Shown one piece after another: positions 43,971 through 52,548 of a stretch of DNA of 54,841 nucleotides. Source of the DNA: an uncultured Pseudomonadota bacterium. GTDB taxonomy: Bacteria > Pseudomonadota > Alphaproteobacteria > RF32 > CAG-239. The stretch's first letter is position 1. The number at the start of each line of letters is the position of its first letter. Position numbers and translations under genes: made by a program. The notes below the pieces were generated by a model that was given only the letters and a program-made list of their open reading frames with translations, was not told where the DNA came from and made no database searches. The stretch covers positions 1 to 54,841 of the forward strand of contig CADCCF010000007.1 of the NCBI GenBank assembly GCA_902799835.1. Direction: 5' to 3'.

Positions 43971-44354
43971 ATGTCAAAATGCAAAAATCCTAAATGTCAT
44001 TGCGAAGATTGCCAATGCGGTGATGATTGCCATTGCGGCGAAAACGGTAATGAATGTTGCTGCGGTGACAAATGCCACTGCTCAAAGCCTCACCTCGATC
44101 ATAGTGAAAACACTCCGCGTCTCAACCGTATTGCCGGTCAAATTGAGGGCATCAAAAAAATGATCAGCGAAGGACGCTATTGTATGGATATTATTATCCA
44201 ATTGCGTGCTGCCCGCTCAGCTATCAAAAGTGTAGAACGCAATATCCTAAAAAAGCACATTCAACATTGTGTTGCCGCCTCTTTTGCCTCAGAAAACGAG
44301 CGTGAAGAAAAAATTGATGAATTGATAGCTTTGTTTGAACAAAATGATGACTAA
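43971..44354 (+). CDS. CsoR-family metal-sensing repressor with metallothionein-like N-terminus
   Basis: The 127-aa protein has two parts. Residues 1-37 hold 12 Cys in CxC and CxxC arrays, such as CHCEDCQCGDDCHCG, with three His, like a metallothionein. Residues 46-125 are a CsoR/FrmR-type helical repressor, TPRLNRIAGQIEGIKKMISE. Its Cys71, His96 and Cys100 have the spacing of the Cu(I) site of CsoR. Metal binding would release DNA, and the Cys-rich part could buffer or pass on metal. No copper pump gene is adjacent. AAGGAG precedes the ATG and a terminator follows, so it is a one-gene unit. Confidence 0.82.
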   Translation: MSKCKNPKCHCEDCQCGDDCHCGENGNECCCGDKCHCSKPHLDHSENTPRLNRIAGQIEGIKKMISEGRYCMDIIIQLRAARSAIKSVERNILKKHIQHCVAASFASENEREEKIDELIALFEQNDD

Positions 44355-44377
44355 TTGCAGTTTTTATTTTGCTTAAC

Positions 44378-44420
44378 AAAAAATCCCCCTTGCCAAACTT
44401 TCAGCAAAGGGGATTTTATT
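44378..44420. terminator. Bidirectional terminator between the CsoR-like gene and ppdK
   Basis: AAATCCCC and GGGGATTT with an interior loop lie between A and T runs, and serve the two convergent genes. Confidence 0.7.
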
Positions 44421-44437
44421 ATCTAAAAAGAGTTAGC

Positions 44438-47128
44438 TTAAGCTGACTTTTTGCAGCAGCAATTAAACTCTTCTACCTTTTCGCCCTTGTGACGAACAGC
44501 AGCTTGAGCAGCCGCCAATCTTGCAACCGGAACTCTGAACGGTGAACAAGATACATAGTTCATACCACAAGTCTGGAAGAAATCGATAGATGCCGGATCG
44601 CCACCATGCTCACCGCATACACCTAACCAAATCTTCGGATTGGATTGACGAGCTTTGGTGCAAGCCATTCTTACCAACATACCGACACCTTCAACATCAA
44701 TCGAGGCAAACGGATCAGCTACATAAACACCTCTTGCACGGTATTCATCCAAAATAGCTCCGGTATCATCACGGCTCATACCCAAAGTGGTTTGAGTCAA
44801 ATCGTTAGTACCAAATCCGAAGAACTCGGCAGATTGAGCCAACTCGTCAGCTTTCAAAGCAGCACGCGGCAACTCAATCATTGAGCCAACCTGATATTCA
44901 ACCTTTTTGCCTTTTTCAGCAAACAATTTTTCGGCTGTGGTATCGATAATGTTTTTAACAATATCCAACTCTTTCTTAGAACCGGTCAACGGAACTTCAA
45001 TTTCCGGCATAACTTTGATGCCGGCAGCTTCACATTCAATTGCGGCTTCCAAGATAGCAGTTGTTTGCATCTCGCAAATCTCAGGATAAGTAATCGGCAA
45101 ACGGCATCCGCGATGACCCAACATCGGGTTAGCTTCATGCAGAGAGTTTGCTCTTTGTTTAACTTCATCCAAGCTCATGCCCATCTTATCGGCCAATTCT
45201 TTCATTTCAGCCTCGGTATTGGGCAAAAATTCGTGCAAAGGAGGATCGAGCAAACGAATAACAACCGGCAGACCATCCATAATCTTGAACAAATCTTTGA
45301 AGTCTTGTTTTTGATAAGGCAACAATCTGGCCAAAGCGGCACGACGTCCGGCCTCATCTTTTGCCAAGATCATGGCACGCATATCAGAAATGCGGTTGGC
45401 ATCAAAGAACATGTGTTCGGTTCTGGCCAAACCGATACCTTGAGCACCAAAGTCACGAGCTTGTTGAGCATCTTTCGGAGTCTCGGCATTGGCTCTGATT
45501 TCCAAAGTGCGCAATTCATCGACCCAAGCCATCAATTTGCCAAAGTTACCGGTATTAGTATCAGCTTTAACAGTCGGAACTTGACCTTCAATGATCTGGC
45601 CTTTACCGCCGTCCAAAGATACCCAATCACCTTCTTTAATAACCACACCTTTATCGGTGGTCATGGTCTTTTTGGCATAATCAATATGAATTTCATGTGA
45701 ACCGGATACACAAGGAGTACCCATACCGCGAGCCACAACAGCAGCGTGTGAAGTCATACCGCCACGAGCTGTAATAACACCTTGGGAGGCATGCATACCG
45801 CCGATATCTTCCGGTGAAGTTTCGTTACGAATCAAGATAACCTTTTCGCCCTTTGCAGCCCAGCTTTCAGCATCTTCAGCACAGAAAACAGCACGACCTA
45901 CGGCAGCACCAGGAGAAGCCGGCAAACCGGTTGCAATAACATTTTTCTTGGCTTTGGGATCCAACATCGGGTGCAACAATTGATCCAATTGATCAGCGCC
46001 GACGCGCATAATGGCTTCTTCCTTGTTGAGCAAGCCTTCTTCAACCATCTCAACCGCCATTCTAACTGCAGCTTGAGCTGTGCGTTTACCGTTACGGCAT
46101 TGCAACATCCACAATTTGCCATGCTCAATGGTGAATTCCATATCTTGCATGTCTTTGTAGTGAGCTTCCAACTTGTTGCGAACATCAACCAACTCTTTAT
46201 AAAGATTCGGCCACAATTCTTCCAAAGAATTGCCCTCACCTTTTGAACCCATCGGTTGCGGAGTACGAATACCGGCCACAACATCTTCACCTTGAGCATT
46301 TACCAAATATTCGCCATAGTAAACATTTTCACCGGTAGCCGGGTCACGTGAGAAGCAAACACCGGTAGCCGAATCATTACCGGCATTACCGAATACCATG
46401 GTCTGAACGTTAACGGCTGTACCCCAGTCACCGGGAATGTTGTTGAGCTTACGATAGGTAATAGCACGATCAACCATCCAAGAACCGAACACAGCACCGA
46501 TACCGGCCCACAACTGATCCCAAGGATCTTGCGGAACTACTTTGCCAATCTTTTCACCGATTGCTTTGTATTGATTTACCAATTCTTTCAAATCATCAGC
46601 GGTCAAATCGGTATCTTGCTTATAACCATGAGCTTGCTTCATTTTTTCCAAAGCTTCTTCGTACAAGTCCAAATCGGCACCTAAAACCACATCAGAGAAC
46701 ATTTGCAAGAAACGACGATAGGAGTCATAAGCAAATCTCTCGTTGCCGGAAGATTTGGCCAAAGCCTTAACTGTTTCGTCATTCAGACCTAAGTTCAAAA
46801 CTGTGTCCATCATTCCGGGCATGGAAACGCGAGCGCCTGAACGAACCGAGAACAACAACGGATTTTCGGCGTCAGCAAATTTCTTGCCCATAATTTTCTC
46901 AACACCGGCAACCGCAGCTCTAACCTGATCTTTCAAATCATCCGGATAAGTCTTGTTGTTATTGTAGTAATATGTGCAAACCTCGGTAGTAACAGTAAAT
47001 CCGGGAGGAACCGGCAAACCAACCTTGTTCATTTCAGCCAAGTTGGCACCTTTTCCGCCCAATAGGTTGCGCATCGAAGCGTCACCTTCGGCAGCACCGT
47101 TACCAAATGTATAAACCCATTTACTCAT
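44438..47128 (-). CDS. ppdK: Pyruvate, phosphate dikinase
   Basis: The 896-aa enzyme interconverts pyruvate, ATP and phosphate with PEP, AMP and PPi. The N-terminal ATP-grasp domain starts WVYTFGNGAAEGDASMRNLL. The swivelling domain has the catalytic His in GGMTSHAAVVARGMGTPC. The C-terminal PEP barrel has GSMIELPRAALKAD and the Cys region VCGEHGGDP. In fermenters it often works glycolytically with PPi. AAAGGAG precedes the start. It is a single gene. Confidence 0.97.
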   Translation of the reverse strand: MSKWVYTFGNGAAEGDASMRNLLGGKGANLAEMNKVGLPVPPGFTVTTEVCTYYYNNNKTYPDDLKDQVRAAVAGVEKIMGKKFADAENPLLFSVRSGARVSMPGMMDTVLNLGLNDETVKALAKSSGNERFAYDSYRRFLQMFSDVVLGADLDLYEEALEKMKQAHGYKQDTDLTADDLKELVNQYKAIGEKIGKVVPQDPWDQLWAGIGAVFGSWMVDRAITYRKLNNIPGDWGTAVNVQTMVFGNAGNDSATGVCFSRDPATGENVYYGEYLVNAQGEDVVAGIRTPQPMGSKGEGNSLEELWPNLYKELVDVRNKLEAHYKDMQDMEFTIEHGKLWMLQCRNGKRTAQAAVRMAVEMVEEGLLNKEEAIMRVGADQLDQLLHPMLDPKAKKNVIATGLPASPGAAVGRAVFCAEDAESWAAKGEKVILIRNETSPEDIGGMHASQGVITARGGMTSHAAVVARGMGTPCVSGSHEIHIDYAKKTMTTDKGVVIKEGDWVSLDGGKGQIIEGQVPTVKADTNTGNFGKLMAWVDELRTLEIRANAETPKDAQQARDFGAQGIGLARTEHMFFDANRISDMRAMILAKDEAGRRAALARLLPYQKQDFKDLFKIMDGLPVVIRLLDPPLHEFLPNTEAEMKELADKMGMSLDEVKQRANSLHEANPMLGHRGCRLPITYPEICEMQTTAILEAAIECEAAGIKVMPEIEVPLTGSKKELDIVKNIIDTTAEKLFAEKGKKVEYQVGSMIELPRAALKADELAQSAEFFGFGTNDLTQTTLGMSRDDTGAILDEYRARGVYVADPFASIDVEGVGMLVRMACTKARQSNPKIWLGVCGEHGGDPASIDFFQTCGMNYVSCSPFRVPVARLAAAQAAVRHKGEKVEEFNCCCKKSA

Positions 47129-47276
47129 GGTAATATTAGCTCCTTTCGTAGCTTTTTAGTTAAACCAATATCTTAAGTTTTTTAATCTCAAGACAAACTT
47201 CATCGCCATTAAACTATACCAGCTTTTGCGATTCTTCAAGCAAAATGTTTGTTAGCAAAAGCATTTTTTCAACCAC

Positions 47277-47306
47277 AAAAAAACCTGCTCTCATCTGAGA
47301 ACAGGT
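47277..47306 (-). terminator. Terminator of the 258-aa unknown gene
   Basis: On the minus strand ACCTGTTCTCA and TGAGAGCAGGT form a stem with a minimal loop, followed by seven T. It lies 20 bp after the stop at 47326. Confidence 0.8.
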
Positions 47307-47325
47307 CTTTATATATTTAATATCG

Positions 47326-48102
47326 TTAGCGATAACTTCTACCAAATATTTCTCTTAAAATTTTCGCCTCTTTAGCGGCTTCCTTGGCAGATTCCACTAA
47401 ATTTTTCCTGATTTGCCTTTTTTGTGCCATGCTACGACCTTTAGCATCTTCATATCTCTCTTTTAACGCTGCTTCTTTATTATTTTCATAATCAGCATAA
47501 AGATCTCTTTGCTCTGGTGTAGTCACAACAAACTTCCTAATGAAACAAGCAAAATGCTCTGCACCTTCTTTTTTAGGCAATTCTTTGCGCAATTCTTCAG
47601 CTGTTTTCAGCTTAAAATTATAATAAAGATATGCCAAATTTTGATTAATACTCCATTTAAGAGGATTACGTTCCATTTTACCTAACTTATCTTGTGCTAC
47701 TTGAATATCTTTATCCAGTCTTTTGCTCAATTTTGAAGCACTGCACTGATAAAGCACATCATTTATATCTTCAATATCAGTATTATCATTCAAATGTACT
47801 ACTGACTTAGCCGATTTCTCATCTTTACCAAAATATATCAAACACTTGGGAAGATTAATTCTACCACCTTCTTCATTTATATTCCTCTTCTCCAGAGTAA
47901 TAAAGAAACTTTTATCCCCATCCTTTTGGCTACTAGATGTTATTTCAAAAGATCTTTTGGTTATTGTTCCTTTACCGCAGTTTTCACTACGGCGACCTCT
48001 CGCAACTTTAGCCTCCCAATAATTTGCGAAATATCTTACCTCTTCATCTGTTGTTGGTCTTGTCTCTGTCTTATCTGCAGTAAGTCTCCACCTTGAACTC
48101 AT
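47326..48102 (-). CDS. Unrecognised 258-aa protein
   Basis: I do not recognise the family. The protein starts MSSRWRLTADKTETRPTTDE, is soluble and charged, and ends in a Lys/Arg/Glu-rich helical tail, NLVESAKEAAKEAKILREIF. The start at 48102 is chosen for the GAGGAG site, which lies within the longer frame. It has its own promoter and terminator. Confidence 0.6.
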   Translation of the reverse strand: MSSRWRLTADKTETRPTTDEEVRYFANYWEAKVARGRRSENCGKGTITKRSFEITSSSQKDGDKSFFITLEKRNINEEGGRINLPKCLIYFGKDEKSAKSVVHLNDNTDIEDINDVLYQCSASKLSKRLDKDIQVAQDKLGKMERNPLKWSINQNLAYLYYNFKLKTAEELRKELPKKEGAEHFACFIRKFVVTTPEQRDLYADYENNKEAALKERYEDAKGRSMAQKRQIRKNLVESAKEAAKEAKILREIFGRSYR

Positions 48103-48148
48103 ACCAATTCTCCTCATATATTGTCACTTAATTTTTAAAAGTGGACAC

Positions 48149-48177
48149 ATATTATCATAATTTTGTCCAAGATGCAA
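48149..48177 (-). promoter_or_regulatory. Promoter of the 258-aa unknown gene
   Basis: On the minus strand TTGCAT (48177-48172) and TAATAT (48154-48149) are separated by 17 nt. An inverted repeat, GGACA and TGTCC, overlaps it at about 48143-48168. Confidence 0.5.
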
Positions 48178-48308
48178 CAAAAATTTTATACTTTATTTTT
48201 TATAACTTTGAGTATTGTTGTCTTAATTTTAATCATTTTTTCCTTGCCAAACCCGTAAAATATATTAACCTGACTTCTATTCACAATATAAAAAAGGACG
48301 CTAAAGTT

Positions 48309-48752
48309 ATGTTACAAGCAGACAAAATATTCATCAAATGGGATGAATTTCATCAAGATGTCAAAGATTTATGTGTCAAAATCAAAGCATCAGGCGAATA
48401 TAACAAAGTTGTTGCCGTTGCCCGTGGAGGCTTGGTAACTGCAGGAATTATTGCTTATGAATTGGGGATTCGCAACTGCTCGGTTGTCAATATTGCTACT
48501 TATGTCGGTTCTGAACATCTTAAACTAGACGAAATCGATCATCCGGAATTGGTTGGTAAGGTTGATGAACATACCTTAGTTATTGATGATTTGTCTGACA
48601 GCGGTCAAACCATCAAAGTTATGCGTCGCGCTTTTCCCAAAGGTAAATTTGTTACTGTTTACGCCAAGCCCGTCGGCAAATCCGAAGTCGACATTTACGC
48701 TCGCGATTTAGATGATAAATGGGTAGTGTTCCCGTGGGATGCTGATGAATAA
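48309..48752 (+). CDS. gpt: Xanthine-guanine phosphoribosyltransferase-like
   Basis: The 147-aa type I PRTase has VVAVARGGLVTAGIIAYELG near residues 36-55 and the PRPP loop TLVIDDLSDSGQTIKVMRRA. The C-terminal VVFPWD is typical of Gpt. It salvages guanine and xanthine to nucleotides. The start at 48309 follows an AAAAGGACG site; the longer frame upstream lacks one. The lipoprotein gene overlaps its end. Confidence 0.85.
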   Translation: MLQADKIFIKWDEFHQDVKDLCVKIKASGEYNKVVAVARGGLVTAGIIAYELGIRNCSVVNIATYVGSEHLKLDEIDHPELVGKVDEHTLVIDDLSDSGQTIKVMRRAFPKGKFVTVYAKPVGKSEVDIYARDLDDKWVVFPWDADE

Positions 48753-49497
48753 ATTTTTTATTTATTGTTTTACTTTAATATTTTTAAGTGCTTGCTCAAC
48801 TATCAAAGCTCCATCGGAATTTGACTATAAAGAACTAAAAACCGATTATTTTACTATCGCCACATGGCAAAAAACAACCTCGCATAGTGGCATCTATAAA
48901 ATTTATATTGAAGGTGATGGCTATGCTTTCAATTCGCATGGTCTTCCCACCGCTGACCCTACCCCCAAAGGTGAAATGATGCGCGAATTAGCCTATGGTG
49001 ATAGCTCGCCTGATGTGATATATCTGGCGCGTCCTTGCCAATATATAAAATCCTCATTCTGTTCTACCAAATATTGGACCACTGCGCGTTTTGCCCCTGA
49101 AATTGTCCAATCAGAATATCAAGCTATTAAACAAATTATCGGTAATCGTCCCGTAATTTTAATCGGTTTTTCCGGTGGCGCTCAAATCGCCGAACTTTTG
49201 GCGGCAACTACCGACCTGAATGTAGCAAAAATTATCACAATCGCCGGCAATCTTGATCATGTTGCTTGGACAAACTATCACCAATTACCGCCATTAAAAG
49301 AATCTCTTAATGCCGCTGATTACAAATCTCGTTTAGCAAACCTACCGCAAATTCACTATATCGGAACCAAGGATAAAGTCATTCCGCCTGAACTGTCTCG
49401 CACTTTTGCAGTCAACCACCGTTTTGTTGAAGTACAAGGTGCCACTCACAATGACGGCTGGGAGAAAATTTATCACCTCATCTGGCAAGAACAATAA
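48739..49497 (+). CDS. Lipoprotein with alpha/beta-hydrolase fold
   Basis: The 252-aa protein has a lipobox (IFLSACS) after a short signal helix, so it is probably membrane-anchored. The hydrolase core shows VILIGFSGGAQIAELLAA with a Ser nucleophile, HYIGTKDKVIPP with the Asp region and GATHNDGW with the His. The substrate is unknown. ATG codons at 48739 and 48745 are both possible and both overlap gpt, so translation is coupled. Confidence 0.78.
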   Translation: MLMNKFFIYCFTLIFLSACSTIKAPSEFDYKELKTDYFTIATWQKTTSHSGIYKIYIEGDGYAFNSHGLPTADPTPKGEMMRELAYGDSSPDVIYLARPCQYIKSSFCSTKYWTTARFAPEIVQSEYQAIKQIIGNRPVILIGFSGGAQIAELLAATTDLNVAKIITIAGNLDHVAWTNYHQLPPLKESLNAADYKSRLANLPQIHYIGTKDKVIPPELSRTFAVNHRFVEVQGATHNDGWEKIYHLIWQEQ

Positions 49498-49519
49498 TTA
49501 CTCTTGTCTTTCAAAAATT

Positions 49520-49686
49520 GCATTAAACTGCTTTAGATGACCTGTTATACGAGTTTTTCAAAAAAACTCGGAGAATGGCTTGCATAGAGTAATTTAAAAG
49601 GCTCGAAAAATTTTAGTGTAGATAAGCCTACATGAATTTTTCGAGCCGCATTAAATTGCTCTAGACGAGCCGTTATACGAGTTTTT
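49520..49686 (-). repeat. Long hairpin array downstream of tsf, copy B of the repeated core
   Basis: A 39-nt segment is repeated directly at 49520-49558 and 49648-49686 (34 of 39 identical). An inverted version lies between them at about 49562-49599 (29 of 39 match). The centre is a perfect 13-bp stem (49600-49612 with 49635-49647) enclosing TGTAG/CTACA. The middle arm can pair with either flank, so two folds exclude each other. The 34-nt core at 49607-49640 is nearly identical to 198-231. GAGTTTTT/AAAAACTC near 49551-49570 may terminate. Confidence 0.75.
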
Positions 49687-49690
49687 TAAG

Positions 49691-50617
49691 TTATTTGTTC
49701 AACTGAGCTGCAACTTCTGCTGCAAAATCCTCTTCTTTCTTTTGCAAACCTTCACCCAATTTGAAACGAACATAGTTGGTCAACTTAATTTCAGCACCCA
49801 ACTCTTTTTCAGCATCAGCAATAACTTGCTTAACTTTCTTGTCAGGATCCATAATATAAGCTTGTTCTTCCAACACAACTTCATCATAGAACTTGCGAAC
49901 ACGACCTTCAACCATCTTCTCAATGATGTTTTCCGGTTTACCTGAAGCTTTTGCTTGCTCGGCAAAAATTGACTTTTCATGCTCAACGGCTGCCGGATCA
50001 ACACCTGCAATGTTCAAAGCAATCGGAGCTGCTGCTGCAATGTGCATGGCAATGTGTTTGCCCAATTCTAGCAATTTGGCTTTATCTGCTTTAGATTCCA
50101 AAGCTACCAAAACACCAATCTTACCCAAATTTTCACCGCAGCAATTGTGCAAATAAGAAGCAATTACACCATCGTTAACCTGTATCATAGCAGCACGACG
50201 CAAATTCATGTTTTCACCAATCTTGGCAATCATGTCGGTCAAACGCTCTTCAAAAGTTTTATTGCACTTGGGGCAATGGAAAGTTTTCATATCACAAACT
50301 TCGCCTGAAGCCATCAAAGCAACTTTGGCAGCATCAGCAACATATTCTTGGAAAATCTCGTTCTTGGCAACGAAGTCTGTCTCCGAGTTAACTTCGGCAA
50401 TTGCACCTTTGTTACCTTCAACATAAATCGAAACCAAACCCTCGGCAGCAATGCGGCTGGCTTTTTTGGCAGCAGTGGCCAAACCTTTTTTACGCAACCA
50501 GTCAACCGCTTCATCAAAATTGCCATTGGTTTCAACTAAAGCCTTTTTGCAATCCAACATACCGGCGCTGGTTGCTTCTCTCAATTCTTTAACTAAAGCA
50601 GCAGTAATCTCTGTCAT
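49691..50617 (-). CDS. tsf: Elongation factor Ts
   Basis: The 308-aa nucleotide exchange factor for EF-Tu starts TEITAALVKELREATSAGML and DCKKAL. It has SETDFVAKNEIF and IGENMNLRR. Near residues 108-120 it carries EVCDMKTFHCPKCNKTFEER, an inserted CPKC that with the later NCCGEN could bind zinc. I do not recall this in standard EF-Ts. It follows rpsB by 85 bp with a GGGCGG/CCGCCC hairpin between. The stop abuts the repeated long hairpin. Confidence 0.95.
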   Translation of the reverse strand: MTEITAALVKELREATSAGMLDCKKALVETNGNFDEAVDWLRKKGLATAAKKASRIAAEGLVSIYVEGNKGAIAEVNSETDFVAKNEIFQEYVADAAKVALMASGEVCDMKTFHCPKCNKTFEERLTDMIAKIGENMNLRRAAMIQVNDGVIASYLHNCCGENLGKIGVLVALESKADKAKLLELGKHIAMHIAAAAPIALNIAGVDPAAVEHEKSIFAEQAKASGKPENIIEKMVEGRVRKFYDEVVLEEQAYIMDPDKKVKQVIADAEKELGAEIKLTNYVRFKLGEGLQKKEEDFAAEVAAQLNK

Positions 50618-50650
50618 CTTTTATAAACCCTTAAAAATTATTTTGAAACA

Positions 50651-50677
50651 GGGCGGCGCCGTAGAATCACACCGCCC
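50651..50677 (-). promoter_or_regulatory. Intercistronic hairpin between rpsB and tsf
   Basis: GGGCGG (50651-50656) and CCGCCC (50672-50677) enclose a 15-nt loop with no T run. It may affect processing or relative expression of tsf. Confidence 0.45.
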
Positions 50678-50702
50678 GTATATTTGTTAAATAGCCGAAG
50701 AA

Positions 50703-51566
50703 CTACTCAGCTTTTGTAGCCTTTTTTGTAGTTTTCTTTACAGCCTTAGCAGGTTTTGCTTCTGCTTCAGCTTTTTCAGCCTTTGGGGCTCTCTTGCGAG
50801 TTGCCTTGGGAGCTTCTTTCTTTTCAGCGGCTATCTCTTCTACCATTTCCTCAACTTTAACACCTTGGGCAGCAATTTGTGCCTGCATACCATCCAAAAC
50901 TGAAGATGAAATCATCTCAGAATAAAATTGAATAGCGCGAATGGCATCATCATTACCGGGAACCGGCAAATCAACAGCCTCAGGATCAGAGTTGGTATCA
51001 CAAATACCGATTACAGGAATACCCAACTTTTTAGCTTCTTTAATAGCTAAAGTTTCTTTGCAGGTATCAATAACAAACAACAAATCAGGCTGACCACCCA
51101 TATTCATGATACCGCCTAATTCCAATTGCAATTTTTCCTGCTCTTTTTTCATGCCTTGCAGCTCTTTTTTGGTGTAGCCTGAAACATCGCCTTTTTCAAA
51201 CATCTCGTTTAATTTTACCAAACGAGAAATTGATTTGTGAACGGTTTTCCAGTTGGTCAACATACCGCCCAACCAACGTTGGTTTACATAGTATTGACCG
51301 CAACGCTCAGCGTTCTCTTTGATGATATCCTGAGCTTGGCGCTTGGTTGCTACAAACAAAACTTTACCGCCCTGAGCTGCGATTTCTCTGGTCGTAGCCA
51401 TTGCTTGATAGAGCATGGGATAAGTTTTCTGTAAATCAATAATGTGAATATTATCTCTTTTGCCATAGATATAAGCAGCCATTTTCGGATTCCAACGACG
51501 AGCGTGGTGACCAAAGTGAACGCCGGCCTCAATCATCTGGCGCAAAGTAAATTTAGGAAGAGTCAT
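50703..51566 (-). CDS. rpsB: 30S ribosomal protein S2
   Basis: The 287-aa protein starts LPKFTLRQMIEAGVHFGHHA and has RWLGGMLTNWKTV and PGNDDAIRAI, the S2 motifs. The last 45 residues are an Ala/Lys-rich tail, an extension seen in some Alphaproteobacteria. It is the first gene of rpsB-tsf. AAGGAT precedes the start. Confidence 0.97.
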   Translation of the reverse strand: MTLPKFTLRQMIEAGVHFGHHARRWNPKMAAYIYGKRDNIHIIDLQKTYPMLYQAMATTREIAAQGGKVLFVATKRQAQDIIKENAERCGQYYVNQRWLGGMLTNWKTVHKSISRLVKLNEMFEKGDVSGYTKKELQGMKKEQEKLQLELGGIMNMGGQPDLLFVIDTCKETLAIKEAKKLGIPVIGICDTNSDPEAVDLPVPGNDDAIRAIQFYSEMISSSVLDGMQAQIAAQGVKVEEMVEEIAAEKKEAPKATRKRAPKAEKAEAEAKPAKAVKKTTKKATKAE

Positions 51567-51826
51567 ATTTTATATCCTTCTTTTTTCGGTTAAACCTCCG
51601 CGGATTCTGCTACAAACTTGAAGTTCCAAGCACCGAAACGAAACCAAGACAACACATCTCAATCCCGCTAAAAACCCGCGTGTGAATTAATGTTAAATGA
51701 AAATCTTTATCGATTCTCATGCGTCTTTTTAAACACAAATTACTATAATTGCAAGCATTATTTTATTTTTTTATCTCAGTTAACACTTGCACATAATCAT
51801 AAGTTTTGATTTCTTAAAATATCAAA
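51567..51826. other. Leader region of rpsB
   Basis: This 260-bp interval has no ORF. Near 51590-51660 the minus strand has the small hairpin CTTGGAACTTCAAG and GC-richer sequence before the rpsB start, in contrast to the AT-rich DNA beyond. This fits a structured 5' leader that could serve S2 autoregulation, but I cannot match a known motif. Confidence 0.3.
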
Positions 51827-51856
51827 AGGCTCAACTTTCAACAAGCTGAGCCTTAG
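51827..51856 (-). terminator. Terminator of the adhesin-Skp-like unit
   Basis: AAGGCTCA and TGAGCCTT form a stem, followed on the minus strand by TTTTGATATTTT. It lies about 20 bp after the stop at 51875. Confidence 0.65.
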
Positions 51857-51874
51857 AGTAGCCAATTTTCTTTT

Positions 51875-52537
51875 TTACTTTTTCAATAGCTTGACAACCT
51901 CTGGAGTAACATCAATAACATTACCCGAAGAATAAGCCACCGCATCAACCTTGAAAATAGCCGGAATTTTCTCCTTCTTCACAATCTCATTCAAAGCTGC
52001 ATTAATACTGTCTGCTGCATTCTGCAACTCCTTTTCATGGTTTTTCAGCATATTATCTTTTTTTAACTTAAGAGAGTTCAAATATAATTCTGCGAAATCC
52101 TTCTTTACATTTGATTTTTCGAGCTTTTGTATTTTTTTTCTAGCCTCTTCTATCTCTTTGTTAAGAGCTTTGACATCTTTCTCAAAATTTTCCTTAATTT
52201 TTACCATGTCAGAATTAGCAACAGCCGCCTGCAGATTGTAAACATAAATATTTTTACTTTTTTCCAAATCTTCTTCTAGGTTATCAATCCGCTGTTGTAA
52301 GTAATCTGTGACATACAAGACATTTTCCTGAATATGATTAGCCAACATTTTACTGACTTTTTTATGCACATAGCGATAAGCATAAAAAGATCCGACCAAT
52401 GCACAAACCACTATCACAAAAATAATCAAACCTTTGGCGGAAGAAGCTGAACGACACAGCTTACCTACACATCCGACGGAAACTCTATCGGTCTTAACAG
52501 CGGGAGGATTCTGATTTGAGGCAAAAAGTTCTTCCAT
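51875..52537 (-). CDS. Membrane-anchored coiled-coil protein, Skp/OmpH-like
   Basis: The 220-aa protein has a cytoplasmic N-terminus, one membrane helix near residues 36-55 (GLIIFVIVVCALVGSFYAY) and a long Lys/Glu-rich coiled coil. It ends VDAVAYSSGNVIDVTPEVVK, close to the C-terminal pattern of Skp/OmpH chaperones. It probably holds unfolded outer-membrane proteins while tethered to the inner membrane. The start at 52537 has AGAGGAA. It lies 11 bp after the adhesin stop and may be a dedicated assembly factor for it. Confidence 0.6.
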   Translation of the reverse strand: MEELFASNQNPPAVKTDRVSVGCVGKLCRSASSAKGLIIFVIVVCALVGSFYAYRYVHKKVSKMLANHIQENVLYVTDYLQQRIDNLEEDLEKSKNIYVYNLQAAVANSDMVKIKENFEKDVKALNKEIEEARKKIQKLEKSNVKKDFAELYLNSLKLKKDNMLKNHEKELQNAADSINAALNEIVKKEKIPAIFKVDAVAYSSGNVIDVTPEVVKLLKK

Positions 52538-52548
52538 ATTTATTCCTC

